DNA of 64,000 bases, from contig NZ_FNBP01000009.1 in assembly GCF_900102535.1 (NCBI RefSeq), positions 1 through 64,000 of the forward strand, written 5' to 3'. Shown one piece after another: positions 23,642 through 32,336 of the stretch; position 1 is the first letter of the stretch; every line of letters starts with the position of its first letter. The position numbers were made by a program, and so were the translations under genes. Source of the DNA: Sulfitobacter delicatus. GTDB lineage: Bacteria; Pseudomonadota; Alphaproteobacteria; Rhodobacterales; Rhodobacteraceae. The notes beneath the pieces are model-generated. The model saw only the letters and a list, made by a program, of their open reading frames with translations, did no database searches and had not been told where the DNA came from.

Positions 23642-24378
23642 CAGATCAGCTCCAGTTCGTCGCCCACGGCAATCTCTCCGCCTGTGGTGACGGTCAGGGT
23701 AACACCGAAATCTCGGTGACCCAATTGGTCAAGCGCGGCAAGCGTATCCACGTCGCGCGCGCCGGTGTCGGTGTTTACGGTGGTGGCGAGGCAGCGGGTG
23801 ATGCGCTTGGACACATGGAACCGCGCCGTGCCGATTTTCAACTCGCGGCCGAGCCATTCGAACTCGTCCCAAGGGGCAGCACCGTCAAACCAGATGTTGC
23901 CGCGCCAGCGGGCGCATTGCAGCGGGCTTCCAGAAAGCGCTTCGACAGAGGCATGGCTGGTCAGACTGTTGAGCGAGAGCGTCGGCTCGGCGCTGTCGGT
24001 ATAGCCGCGCCCATCGAGGCGCAGAATGCCCTCTGGGGCGGCACGACCCTCGGCAACCAGCGGGCGCACCCAGTTAAGGAAGGCGGCGGTGTCGCGGTCA
24101 GGGTGAAAGGTAATTTCGCCTTGGTCGGGATGGCGCAGGGTGAGCATTTCGGTCTGCTCATCCAGTTCGGCGGTGATCGCTTGCAACTGCGGCGAAGACG
24201 CGCCCCGGGTGAAATTCAAACACCGCGCCCATGTCCCGGGCGCGGCCTTGCTGGCGTCATGGGCTACGGCCCAGAGCCTGTCATAGGGCATCGACTGCCC
24301 GGCGCGCAGGGCCACGCGCTCAACCGTCTCGCGGCCATGGGCCTTGAGCGGGTGCCGGTTGAGCGCGGTGACCTGCAT
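23641..24378 (-). CDS. MOSC-domain protein with MOSC N-terminal beta-barrel domain
   Basis: A 245-residue protein. The N-terminal MOSC_N-like part (VTALNRHPLKAHGRETVERV...YDRLWAVAH) precedes a MOSC domain with FRGNIWFDG-type sequence (RWRGNIWFDGAAPWDEFEWLG), CLATTVNTDTGARD (the conserved Cys that may bind sulfur or molybdenum cofactor) and FGVTLTVTTGGEIAVGDELE. MOSC proteins include sulfurases and N-hydroxylated-base reductases. The exact substrate is unknown. The ATG at 24378 overlaps the yidC stop. Confidence 0.8.
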   Translation of the reverse strand: MQVTALNRHPLKAHGRETVERVALRAGQSMPYDRLWAVAHDASKAAPGTWARCLNFTRGASSPQLQAITAELDEQTEMLTLRHPDQGEITFHPDRDTAAFLNWVRPLVAEGRAAPEGILRLDGRGYTDSAEPTLSLNSLTSHASVEALSGSPLQCARWRGNIWFDGAAPWDEFEWLGRELKIGTARFHVSKRITRCLATTVNTDTGARDVDTLAALDQLGHRDFGVTLTVTTGGEIAVGDELELI

Positions 24379-26252
24379 CACTTTTTCGACTTACCCTGCT
24401 TGGGCTTGGCATCCGCATTGGCGGCATCACCCTTGGGCGTGCGTTTGAAGCCGCCTGCGATGTTGCCCCAAAGGTCCGGCTTATAGCCTTGGCTGCGCAT
24501 GATCAGATACTGCTGGGTAAAGGTGATCGTGTTGTTGGCGATCCAGTAGACCACGAGGCCAGAGGCAAAGCCGCCCAACATGAACATGAAGACCCAAGGC
24601 ATCCAGGCAAAAATCATCTGCTGAGTCGGATCGGTGGGCGCCGGGTTCAGTTTCTGCTGCAAATACATGGAGATACCCAAGAGAAGCGGCAGAATACCGA
24701 TGAAGACCAGCGCCAGCATCGAGCCCGGCTCGGGGGCGGCGTAGGGCAAGAGGCCCCAGAGGTTCAGGATCGAGGTCGGGTCCGGCGCGCTGAGGTCTTG
24801 GAACGGGCCAAAGAAGGGCGCATGGCGCAGTTCGATGGTGACAAAGATCACCTTGTAGAGCGAGAAGAAGATCGGGATCTGCAGAAGGATCGGCAGACAG
24901 CCCGCGGCGGGGTTCACCTTGTTCTTCTTGTAGAGCTCCATCATGCCCTGCTGCATCTTCTGACGGTCGTCGCCGGCGTCTTTCTTGAGCTTCTCCATCT
25001 CGGGCTGAAGCTCTTTCATCCGTGCCATGGAGACGTAGGATTTATAGGCCAGCGGGAAGAGCAGGGCCTTGATCAGCAGCGTAAGGCCGATGATTGCGAC
25101 ACCCATATTGCCGATCAGCTGGTTGAGGTTGTGCAGCAGCCAGAAAATTGGCTTGGTCAGGAAAAAGAACCAGCCCCAGTCGATGCTGTCGATGAACTTG
25201 TCGACGCCTGCGGATTGATAGTTCTGCAGCGTTTCCCATTCCTTGGCCCCGGCAAAGAACTTGCTGGAACTGCTAACGCTTTCGCCAGCTGCAACCGAGC
25301 GGGTCGGTTGGCGGGTGAAGGCGCGGTAGGTGTCGGCGCGGGGATCATAGGTGAGGGCTTGCTCAAAGGCTTCGCCCGCGTCGGGGATCAGCACGGCCTG
25401 CCAGTAGTGATCGGTAAAGCCGACCCAACCTTCGGTGACGCCTTCGGTCACCACGGCGGGGCGGCCCCATGTGCTGTCGACTTCGGCGTCAGCGATGTCG
25501 TCCCAATCGACCTCGGCCAATTCGCCATTGGCCATCGACACGGCGCCTTCATGCAGGATGAAGAAACTTTTCAGGTCTTCTGGCAGCCCGTGCTGGGCAA
25601 TCATGCCGAAGGGGGCAAGGTTCACGGGCGCTTCGCCGTTGTTGGAAACGCTCTGGGTGATGTCGAACATATATTCATCATCGACCGAAATCGTGCGGGT
25701 AAAGACCTGACCGGCGCCGTTGTCCCATGTCAGGGTTACCGGGCTGTCGACGCCCAGCGTCTCGCCTTCGCTCAAGGTCCACATTGTGTCAACACCGGGC
25801 ACGGCATCGGGGGCAAGGCCGGAGCCCGCAGCCCAGCCGTGTAGGGCGTAATAGGCGTCGCTCGACCCTTCAGGGGAGAGCAAAGTGACCACTTCGGCGT
25901 CTTCGTCGAGGGTGGTTTGATAATCGTTCAGTTTCAGATCGTCGATCCGTCCACCCATGAGGGAGATCGAGCCGCTCAGACGGTCGGTGGCGATGGCCAC
26001 GCGGGGCGCGTCTGCCAGAGCGGCGCGGCGGCCAGCAGGCGCGGCGCCTTCGCCTTCGTCAGACCCGGTATTAGGGGCCGCGGTTTCGGACGGTGTGGCG
26101 GGCACAGTGGTGCCCTCTTCAGTTTGGCTGATCTCGGTGCCAGGCTCCAATGCAGGATCGGCTTCCGGGGGTGGGAACAGGAGGAACCACACGAGGATGA
26201 CGGCAAAGCTAAGCGCCGTGGCAAGGATGAGATTCTTGTTCTGTTCGTCCAT
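24378..26252 (-). CDS. yidC: Membrane protein insertase YidC (Oxa1 family)
   Basis: The 624-residue insertase has an N-terminal helix (LILATALSFAVILVWFLLF, about residues 7-25) and a proline-rich linker. The large periplasmic beta-supersandwich spans about residues 60-355. The five-helix Oxa1 core contains KSYVSMARMKELQPEM, NPAAGCLPILLQIPIFFSLY, and the conserved charged cytoplasmic hairpin. The C-terminus is lysine-rich (KPKQGKSKK). ATG 26252 follows an AGGTGG site; a GTG four codons upstream is less likely. It heads the block shared with MOSC, engB and argB. Confidence 0.93.
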   Translation of the reverse strand: MDEQNKNLILATALSFAVILVWFLLFPPPEADPALEPGTEISQTEEGTTVPATPSETAAPNTGSDEGEGAAPAGRRAALADAPRVAIATDRLSGSISLMGGRIDDLKLNDYQTTLDEDAEVVTLLSPEGSSDAYYALHGWAAGSGLAPDAVPGVDTMWTLSEGETLGVDSPVTLTWDNGAGQVFTRTISVDDEYMFDITQSVSNNGEAPVNLAPFGMIAQHGLPEDLKSFFILHEGAVSMANGELAEVDWDDIADAEVDSTWGRPAVVTEGVTEGWVGFTDHYWQAVLIPDAGEAFEQALTYDPRADTYRAFTRQPTRSVAAGESVSSSSKFFAGAKEWETLQNYQSAGVDKFIDSIDWGWFFFLTKPIFWLLHNLNQLIGNMGVAIIGLTLLIKALLFPLAYKSYVSMARMKELQPEMEKLKKDAGDDRQKMQQGMMELYKKNKVNPAAGCLPILLQIPIFFSLYKVIFVTIELRHAPFFGPFQDLSAPDPTSILNLWGLLPYAAPEPGSMLALVFIGILPLLLGISMYLQQKLNPAPTDPTQQMIFAWMPWVFMFMLGGFASGLVVYWIANNTITFTQQYLIMRSQGYKPDLWGNIAGGFKRTPKGDAANADAKPKQGKSKK

Positions 26253-26468
26253 GGGGACAGCCACCTGATGTCTTTGAATATCAAGGGGGGTTCAACAGAG
26301 TAAGGGGCCAAAGGTCAAGCGGAATCGGGGCGCGAGTGGGACGGCTTTGCTTGGGTTCTGCCTTTATCACATGGGTTTTGGCGCCTTCTGCGGCGTTATG
26401 CCCTGCGGATACGAGCCTTGGCGCAGCGGGGAAGGGAGGCTGCTCTGCGCTCTTCGGTGCGGCGCGGG

Positions 26469-28010
26469 CTATTTTGCCCGCCCATCGAGGATCCGCGGCA
26501 CGCTTTGCAGTTTGGCATTGTGGCGCGAAATCCAGTCCAAAGTCTGTTCAAAAGGCATGGGCCGGGCAATGCCAAACCCTTGAACATGATCGCAGCCTAG
26601 CTGCGCCAGCAGCACGTGCTCGCCCACGGTCTCGACCCCTTCGGCGAGCGTTTCGACGCCAAGCCGTTCGGCCATCGTGAGGATCGCGCTGATCATCCGT
26701 TGCTGGTCAGGATCGCGGTCCGCTTTCATCACAAAAGATCGGTCAATCTTAATCCGGCTGACCGAGAAACGACGGATCGAGGCGATGGATGCGTGACCTG
26801 TTCCAAAGTCATCAAGGTCGATCCGGCAGCCCAACTTCCCGAGGGCATTGATGTTCCGGGTAATGACATCATCCGGAGCGGAAGCGACAACGGTCTCGAG
26901 CACTTCGACCGCCAGCCGGTCGGGGGTGATGTCAAAACGGTCCAACTCCCACGTGATTTTGTCGATCAGACGCGGGTTGTTCAACTCGCAGCCTGCGAAA
27001 TTGACGCCGATCTGCGGCACATCAACGCCGGAGCCGTCCCATGCTTTGAGCGCCGCGAAGGCGTGATACATCATGACCTCGGCGAGCCGTTCCAGTAGCC
27101 CGACTTCTTCGATGATGGGGAGGAACTCTGCAGGGGAAATCATGCCGCGTACCGGATGATTCCACCGTGCCAGCGCTTCGAACCCGGTGATGCGGCCTGT
27201 ATCAGTGGAAATCTGTGGCTGGAACCAAGGCTGGATTTGCCCGCTGTCCAAGGCCTGCACGACCTCTTCACGCAACTCGGCACGGTTTTCCGTGTCGCGG
27301 CGCATTTGGTCCGAGAAGGCACGGATTGACGATGGCCCGCGCCGTTGCGCGGCGCGCAGTGCCGTGGAGGCCGCACGTAGCCAAGCGGCGCCATCCTCCC
27401 CCGGCGCGCGGGTATTGAGGCAAAAGCCAACGGAGGCTGTCAGATAGATCGCCACGCCGTCAATGGAGACCGGCTCCTCAACCGCGGCTTGCAGGCGGCC
27501 GGCGAGTTGGATGCAAAGTTCCAGATCTAACTGTCGGACGGGGGCCACGCAGACCGCAAAACGTGCGTCGCCCATTTGTCCCACGTTATCATCCCCGCGC
27601 AGCGCCGTGACGAGCCGTTCCCCGGTGCGTTGCACGATGGTATCAGCGGCTGCCTGACCATAGCGGTCGATCAGTTGGTCGAAATCCTCGATCGCGATGA
27701 AGAATGCGGCGGAGTGGCGCCCCTTGGCCTTGGCGCGTTGATAGACCTGTTCAGTCAGCTCTTCGAACGCGCTGCGCTGAAACAGGCCGCTTACGGCATC
27801 CCGCGGCAGGGTCAGCCCGCCGCCGAAACGTGTGCTCATCAGATAGAGGATCGGCATCAGCGCCGCGACGAATATCAGCGCGCTTTCCCCGCCGAACCAA
27901 AAGGCGCCCAGCGTCAGCGCAGGCAGAAAGGCGAGCGCCGGTGGCCCGGTTAGCGCTGAAGCCACAGACCGCCGCATGAAAATCAGCCCGGGGTGCTGGT
28001 AAAACGCCAT
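26469..28010 (-). CDS. Membrane GGDEF-EAL protein with degenerate GGDEF, probable c-di-GMP phosphodiesterase
   Basis: The 513-residue product has one or two N-terminal hydrophobic segments (about residues 20-60), then a GGDEF-like domain whose signature reads MGDARF rather than GGDEF, so cyclase activity is unlikely. The C-terminal EAL domain is complete: FEALARW (EAL), NFAGCELN, the DLDDFGTGHAS loop (DD residues), KIDRSFV and AEGVET. It should degrade c-di-GMP, with the degenerate GGDEF perhaps binding GTP as a regulator. A start at 27977 is also possible. It is transcribed singly in the block next to ttcA. Confidence 0.85.
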   Translation of the reverse strand: MAFYQHPGLIFMRRSVASALTGPPALAFLPALTLGAFWFGGESALIFVAALMPILYLMSTRFGGGLTLPRDAVSGLFQRSAFEELTEQVYQRAKAKGRHSAAFFIAIEDFDQLIDRYGQAAADTIVQRTGERLVTALRGDDNVGQMGDARFAVCVAPVRQLDLELCIQLAGRLQAAVEEPVSIDGVAIYLTASVGFCLNTRAPGEDGAAWLRAASTALRAAQRRGPSSIRAFSDQMRRDTENRAELREEVVQALDSGQIQPWFQPQISTDTGRITGFEALARWNHPVRGMISPAEFLPIIEEVGLLERLAEVMMYHAFAALKAWDGSGVDVPQIGVNFAGCELNNPRLIDKITWELDRFDITPDRLAVEVLETVVASAPDDVITRNINALGKLGCRIDLDDFGTGHASIASIRRFSVSRIKIDRSFVMKADRDPDQQRMISAILTMAERLGVETLAEGVETVGEHVLLAQLGCDHVQGFGIARPMPFEQTLDWISRHNAKLQSVPRILDGRAK

Positions 28011-28118
28011 TGCGATCTTCCTCGTATCAGGGCGCGCGAAAGCGCCATCGACGACAGAAGTATCGCCCCAGCGATGAGGTGGGGGTTAACGGGATGACAA
28101 ATCTTGGGCGGATTTTAT

Positions 28119-28988
28119 CTAAAATTGTTCCGGATTCGTGCTCTCAACGTTCCGCATTAGTCCTTCGAAGTCAAAGAGCTTGGGATCGAGCAGATGCGAA
28201 GGCCGGGCATTCATCAAGGCGCGGAACATGACCTGCCGCCGACCGGGGCTATTGGCCTCCCAGCCATCAAGGATCGCCTTGACCTGTTGGCGTTGCAGCC
28301 CATCCTGCGAGCCGCAGAGGTCGCAAGGGATGATAGGGTAGTTCATCGCGGTCGCAAAGCGCTCGCAATCGGCTTCGGCCACATGGGCAAGGGGCCGGTA
28401 GAGGAACAGGTCGCCTTCTTCATTCACCAGTTTCGGGGGCATGGTGGCCAGCCTTCCGCCATGGAAGAGGTTCATAAAGAAGGTTTCGAGAATGTCGTCC
28501 CGGTGATGGCCGAGCACCACGGCAGAGCAGCCCTCTTCGCGCGCGATCCGGTAGAGGTTACCACGCCGCAAGCGACTGCAGAGCGCGCAGAAGGTGCGCC
28601 CCGCGGGCACCTTGTCCATCACGATGGAATAGGTGTCTTGGTATTCAATGCGGTGCGGGACGCCCATCTTTTCCAGAAATTCCGGCAGAACCGTCGCAGG
28701 AAAGCCGGGTTGGCCCTGATCGAGGTTGCAGGCCAAAAGCTCGACTGGCAGCAATCCGCGCCATTGCAATTCATGCAGCACAGCGAGCAGGGTATAGCTG
28801 TCCTTACCACCGGAGAGACAGACCAGCCATTTCGGCTTTGGCGCACCCTCGGGCGTGGCTTCGACCATGCCGTATTGATCAATTGCCTCGCGGGTCATGC
28901 GGACGATGCGTTTGCGCAGCTTTTTGAACTCCGTACTTTGCGGAGCGCCGGAAAAGAGCGGGTGAATCTCGTTGGTTTCGTCCAGCAT
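28119..28988 (-). CDS. ttcA: tRNA 2-thiocytidine synthetase TtcA
   Basis: From the ATG at 28988 the protein is 289 residues long. It has the PP-loop SGGKDS (residues 59-64) for ATP-dependent activation of C32 in tRNA, CALC (Cys134/137) and CDLC (Cys222/225), which hold the iron-sulfur cluster. [19 protein letters not shown] is the classic TtcA stretch. The open frame upstream of the ATG has no conserved sequence and overlaps yidD-adjacent DNA. Confidence 0.92.
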   Translation of the reverse strand: MLDETNEIHPLFSGAPQSTEFKKLRKRIVRMTREAIDQYGMVEATPEGAPKPKWLVCLSGGKDSYTLLAVLHELQWRGLLPVELLACNLDQGQPGFPATVLPEFLEKMGVPHRIEYQDTYSIVMDKVPAGRTFCALCSRLRRGNLYRIAREEGCSAVVLGHHRDDILETFFMNLFHGGRLATMPPKLVNEEGDLFLYRPLAHVAEADCERFATAMNYPIIPCDLCGSQDGLQRQQVKAILDGWEANSPGRRQVMFRALMNARPSHLLDPKLFDFEGLMRNVESTNPEQF

Positions 28989-29056
28989 CGTCGGTCTTTC
29001 GCTAAAGAGAGTGACTTCACCTAGGGCATTTTGCCCCTTTGCCGCAAGAGTGGCGC

Positions 29057-29278
29057 TTAGTCGGGTACGTTGTCGATGCCGCTGCGGCCCCAAGGGTGGC
29101 AACGCGCGATCCGGCGTGCAGCAAGCCAGCCGCCGCGCAGGCCGCCGTGTTTTTGCAGGGCTTCGAGTGCATAGGCGCTGCAGGTCGGCTGGTAGCGACA
29201 ATTATGCCCGACCCAAGGACTAAAGATCAGCCGGTAACCGCGCACGGGAAGCGCGAGGAGGGTGGCAAACCACGTCAT
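29057..29278 (-). CDS. yidD: Membrane protein insertion efficiency factor YidD
   Basis: This 73-residue peripheral membrane protein carries the family signature [22 protein letters not shown] (three cysteines) and a [21 protein letters not shown] tail. It assists YidC-dependent insertion. The stop of rnpA overlaps its start by four bases, the standard rpmH-rnpA-yidD order. Confidence 0.92.
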   Translation of the reverse strand: MTWFATLLALPVRGYRLIFSPWVGHNCRYQPTCSAYALEALQKHGGLRGGWLAARRIARCHPWGRSGIDNVPD

Positions 29279-29697
29279 TTCTTTACGCCGTGCAGCGTGT
29301 CAAGCGCGCGGGCCAGATCGGCAAGTAGTTGGTCGAAGGGGAGGGCGGCTGTGGCTTCGCGTCTTCCAACGAAGACGTAGTCCATCCCTGCGCGGCCCGT
29401 TTGCGGCAGGGTCAGGCGCGCAATCTCGCGCAGGCGGCGTTTGGCGCGGTTCCGGGCGACGGCGTTGCCAACCTTTTTGGAACAGGTAAAGCCCACGCGA
29501 ATGGGGGATTCGCTGGGTTCGTCCTCACGCCGAGGACGCATCTGCAGGATAAAACCGGGGGTCGCCACGCGTTTCGCACGACTGGCGCGTTGGAAATCCG
29601 CCCGTTTGGTCAGAGTTTCCAGGCGCAATGAAACCGCCGGAGCAGTAATCCCCTTTGTGGCATGGGTGCCATCCTGGGGTGCCTCCGGCGGTGTCAT
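29275..29697 (-). CDS. rnpA: Ribonuclease P protein component
   Basis: The 140-residue basic protein carries [20 protein letters not shown], the [25 protein letters not shown] arginine-rich helix and [10 protein letters not shown], all RnpA hallmarks. It binds RNase P RNA and helps tRNA 5' processing. The first 20 or so residues ([19 protein letters not shown]) are extra compared with most RnpA proteins, so a later start is possible, though none with a better ribosome-binding site is seen. Confidence 0.92.
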   Translation of the reverse strand: MTPPEAPQDGTHATKGITAPAVSLRLETLTKRADFQRASRAKRVATPGFILQMRPRREDEPSESPIRVGFTCSKKVGNAVARNRAKRRLREIARLTLPQTGRAGMDYVFVGRREATAALPFDQLLADLARALDTLHGVKK

Positions 29698-29723
29698 ATT
29701 CTGGTTCCGAAGATCGAAGGCGC

Positions 29724-29858
29724 TTACGCGCTCAGCGATTTCCGGCCCTGTGCGCGGCGCGCATTGATGATCTTACGGCCGGCTTTGGTGGCCATACGCG
29801 CGCGGAAACCGTGGCGCCGCTTGCGCACGAGGTTCGAGGGTTGAAAGGTGCGTTTCAT
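29724..29858 (-). CDS. rpmH: 50S ribosomal protein L34
   Basis: A 44-residue frame reads [20 protein letters not shown], then [20 protein letters not shown], ending LSA. It is a complete L34 and precedes rnpA as in nearly all bacteria. Confidence 0.95.
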   Translation of the reverse strand: MKRTFQPSNLVRKRRHGFRARMATKAGRKIINARRAQGRKSLSA

Positions 29859-30175
29859 CGCTCCGTCTCCATCTAAAGCTGGCTGGGCACGGAATCACTT
29901 GAGGGTTCCACCGCGGCCAGCGTCAATTCAAGCCCGTCCTCTAAAGCGGTGACGCGGCCAAGTCAAACCCCCTAACGGGGAAAAGTGGCGCTTTGCAACA
30001 AAATGCCGGTCGGGGCGGGGCAATATGTTTCAGTTTGCCGCTTAGCCCTGCAAAACCCGCCCTTGGCAGACAAGTCCTATCAAGCGCGCGTGAGGTGGCT
30101 ATCGGATAAGCGCCGATCACGCCATGTTAAAACAGAACCCGCCCCGGTCTGCTGCAGGCCCAATGGAAAGACTCG
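29859..30175. other. Intergenic region between rpmH and the TVP38-like operon
   Basis: This 317-base stretch separates two divergent units. On the minus strand a TTGACT box near 29957-29962 could be the -35 element of the rpmH promoter, with a weak -10. No RNA gene or further coding frame is supported here. Confidence 0.4.
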
Positions 30176-30910
30176 ATGAGCCAAAGTGACCAGCCAAAGT
30201 CCCCGATGATGCGCTACCTCCCCCTCGGGGTGATCTTATTGGTGGCCGCCGTGGGCGCCTTTACCCTACGAGATTATTTGAGCTTCGACGCCCTGCGGGA
30301 GAATCGCGAAGCGCTGATTGCCTTTCGTGACAGCCACTACCTCCTCACGGCGCTGGGCTTTATCGCAGCCTATGTGGTGATTGTAGCCTTCTCCCTACCG
30401 GGGGCGACTGTGGCGACGCTGACGGGGGGCTTCCTCTTTGGGCTGTTTCCCGGTGTGTTCTATAACGTGGCTGCGGCCACGATGGGGGCGGTGGTGATAT
30501 TCCTCGCCGCCCAATGGGGGCTCGGTGACCGGTTGAAAGACCGGATGGATGCCTCCGACGGGATGGTGCGCAAGATCAAGGCGGGCATCGACGACAACCA
30601 GTGGTCGATGTTGTTCTTTATTCGGCTTGTGCCGGTGGTGCCGTTTTTCGTGGCCAACCTGCTCCCTGCCTTTCTTGGCGTGCCGCTGTTCCGTTTTGCC
30701 GTGTCAACCTTTCTGGGCATCATGCCGGGTGCGTTAGTCTTTACCTCAGTGGGGGCAGGGCTAGGTGAGGTCTTTGCCCGAGGCGAGACGCCGGACCTCG
30801 GGATCATATTTGAACCGCATATCCTGCTACCCATTCTGGGCCTTTGCGCGTTGTCGCTTCTGCCTGTGGCGATCAAGACATTTACCGGCAAGAAGGACCT
30901 GCTGAAATGA
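30176..30910 (+). CDS. TVP38/TMEM64-family membrane protein (DedA-like)
   Basis: The 244-residue polytopic protein contains the SNARE-associated-domain core: FSLPGATVATLTGGFLFGLF, AAQWGLGDRLKDRM, and RLVPVVPFFVANLLPAFLGV, the last being the conserved helix-breaking motif of TVP38/DedA proteins. These are implicated in lipid scrambling and membrane homeostasis. It shares its stop with the start of the oxidoreductase gene (ATGA), a pairing common in proteobacteria, where such proteins precede a mercuric-reductase-like flavoprotein. Confidence 0.85.
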   Translation: MSQSDQPKSPMMRYLPLGVILLVAAVGAFTLRDYLSFDALRENREALIAFRDSHYLLTALGFIAAYVVIVAFSLPGATVATLTGGFLFGLFPGVFYNVAAATMGAVVIFLAAQWGLGDRLKDRMDASDGMVRKIKAGIDDNQWSMLFFIRLVPVVPFFVANLLPAFLGVPLFRFAVSTFLGIMPGALVFTSVGAGLGEVFARGETPDLGIIFEPHILLPILGLCALSLLPVAIKTFTGKKDLLK

Positions 30911-32328
30911 CCACCCGTATCAAGACCGACGTTCTTATCATCGGCGCAGGCTCTGGCGGGCTGTCGGTCGCGGCAGGGGCCGTGCAGATGGGCGCGGATG
31001 TGACGCTGCTCGAAGGGCATAAGATGGGCGGGGATTGCCTGAATTACGGCTGTGTCCCCTCCAAGGCATTAATCAAAAGCGGCAAGACGGCCTACGCCCA
31101 GCAGCATAGTGAGCAATACGGGGTCGAGAATGCTTCCGGATCGGTGGATTATGCGGCTGCGAAAGATCACGTGGCCGATGTCATCGCCCAGATTGCCCCG
31201 GTCGATTCTGTTGAACGGTTTGAGGGGTTGGGCGTCCGGGTGATTCAGGAATATGGCCGCTTTATCTCTGAAACTGAGGTGCAGGCGGGTGATACAGTTA
31301 TCACCGCGCGCCGCATTGTGCTGGCCACCGGCTCCTCCCCGTTAGTGCCGCCGATTCCGGGGTTGGAAGATGTACCCTATGAGACCAATGAGACCCTTTT
31401 TAATCTGCGCGAGAAGCCCGAGCACCTGATCGTTATCGGCGGCGGGCCCATCGGTATCGAAATGGCGCAGGCGCATGTGCGTATGGGCTGCAAAGTTACG
31501 GTGATCGAAGGCAGTCGGGCGCTCGGCAAGGACGATCCGGAGCTTGCCGAAGTTGTTTTGCAGACCCTACGGGACGAAGGCGTTGTCTTCGAAGAAGGCA
31601 GTGATGCGGCCAAGATTAGCGGCGCAGCCGGGGCCATCACGGTCGAGACCAAGGATGGGCGCGTTATCAGAGGCTCGCATTTGCTTATGGCCGTGGGGCG
31701 CAAGAGCAATACCGAGCGGCTCGACCTCGAGAAGGCCGGGATCGAGACCACGAAAACTGGAATTAAAGTGGATGACAGCCTGCGCAGCACCAATCGCCAC
31801 GTCTATGCCATCGGCGATGTCGCGGGCGGTCTCCAATTTACCCATGTCGCAGGCTATCACGCAGGCGTTGTGATCCGCTCGATCCTCTTTGGCCTGCCTA
31901 GCAAGACCAAACTGGCCCATATCCCTTGGGTTACCTATGCCGCGCCCGAACTGGCGCAGGTGGGCATGACCGAGGCGCAGGGGCGCGAGGCGCATGGTGA
32001 CAAACTTGAGGTCGTGCGCTTTCACTATAACCACAATGATCGCGCGATTGCCGAGCGCCAGACCAAAGGGTTCATCAAGGTTATGGTCGTCAAAGGTCGC
32101 CCGGTGGGGGCCAGTATCGTCGGCCATCAGGCGGGCGAGCTGATCTCGCTTTGGTCACTGGCGCTGGCCAATAACATGAAGATGAGCCAGATTGCCTCTA
32201 TGGTTGCGCCTTATCCCACGATTTCGGAAATTAACAAACGCGCCGCAGGCGCCTATTTCAGCCCGCGTCTGTTCGAAAGCGCGCTGGTGAAATGGGTCGT
32301 GCGTACCGTCCAGCGTTTGCTGCCCTGA
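30907..32328 (+). CDS. FAD-dependent pyridine nucleotide-disulfide oxidoreductase (mercuric-reductase-like)
   Basis: The 473-residue protein shows an FAD-binding GAGSGGLS motif, a redox-active disulfide in GGDCLNYGCVPSK (Cys44, Cys49), the NAD(P)-binding GGGPIGIEMAQ motif, and the FAD region AIGDVAGG. The C-terminal dimerisation domain lacks the Cys pair that binds Hg(II) in MerA, and there is no N-terminal HMA domain. It is therefore a MerA-related reductase of unknown substrate, not a mercuric reductase. It forms an operon with the TVP38-like gene and a histidine kinase gene. Confidence 0.88.
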   Translation: MTTRIKTDVLIIGAGSGGLSVAAGAVQMGADVTLLEGHKMGGDCLNYGCVPSKALIKSGKTAYAQQHSEQYGVENASGSVDYAAAKDHVADVIAQIAPVDSVERFEGLGVRVIQEYGRFISETEVQAGDTVITARRIVLATGSSPLVPPIPGLEDVPYETNETLFNLREKPEHLIVIGGGPIGIEMAQAHVRMGCKVTVIEGSRALGKDDPELAEVVLQTLRDEGVVFEEGSDAAKISGAAGAITVETKDGRVIRGSHLLMAVGRKSNTERLDLEKAGIETTKTGIKVDDSLRSTNRHVYAIGDVAGGLQFTHVAGYHAGVVIRSILFGLPSKTKLAHIPWVTYAAPELAQVGMTEAQGREAHGDKLEVVRFHYNHNDRAIAERQTKGFIKVMVVKGRPVGASIVGHQAGELISLWSLALANNMKMSQIASMVAPYPTISEINKRAAGAYFSPRLFESALVKWVVRTVQRLLP

Positions 32329-32336
32329 GGTCGCCG

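Noticed and set aside
22121-25844. Long plus-strand open frames opposite argB, ysxC, MOSC and yidC
   Set aside because: They are shadows of conserved minus-strand genes, with biased composition and no recognisable domains.
30907-32328. Identification as mercuric reductase MerA
   Set aside because: The redox Cys pair is shared with all disulfide oxidoreductases. The C-terminal Cys pair and N-terminal HMA domain of MerA are missing and there are no merT or merP genes nearby.
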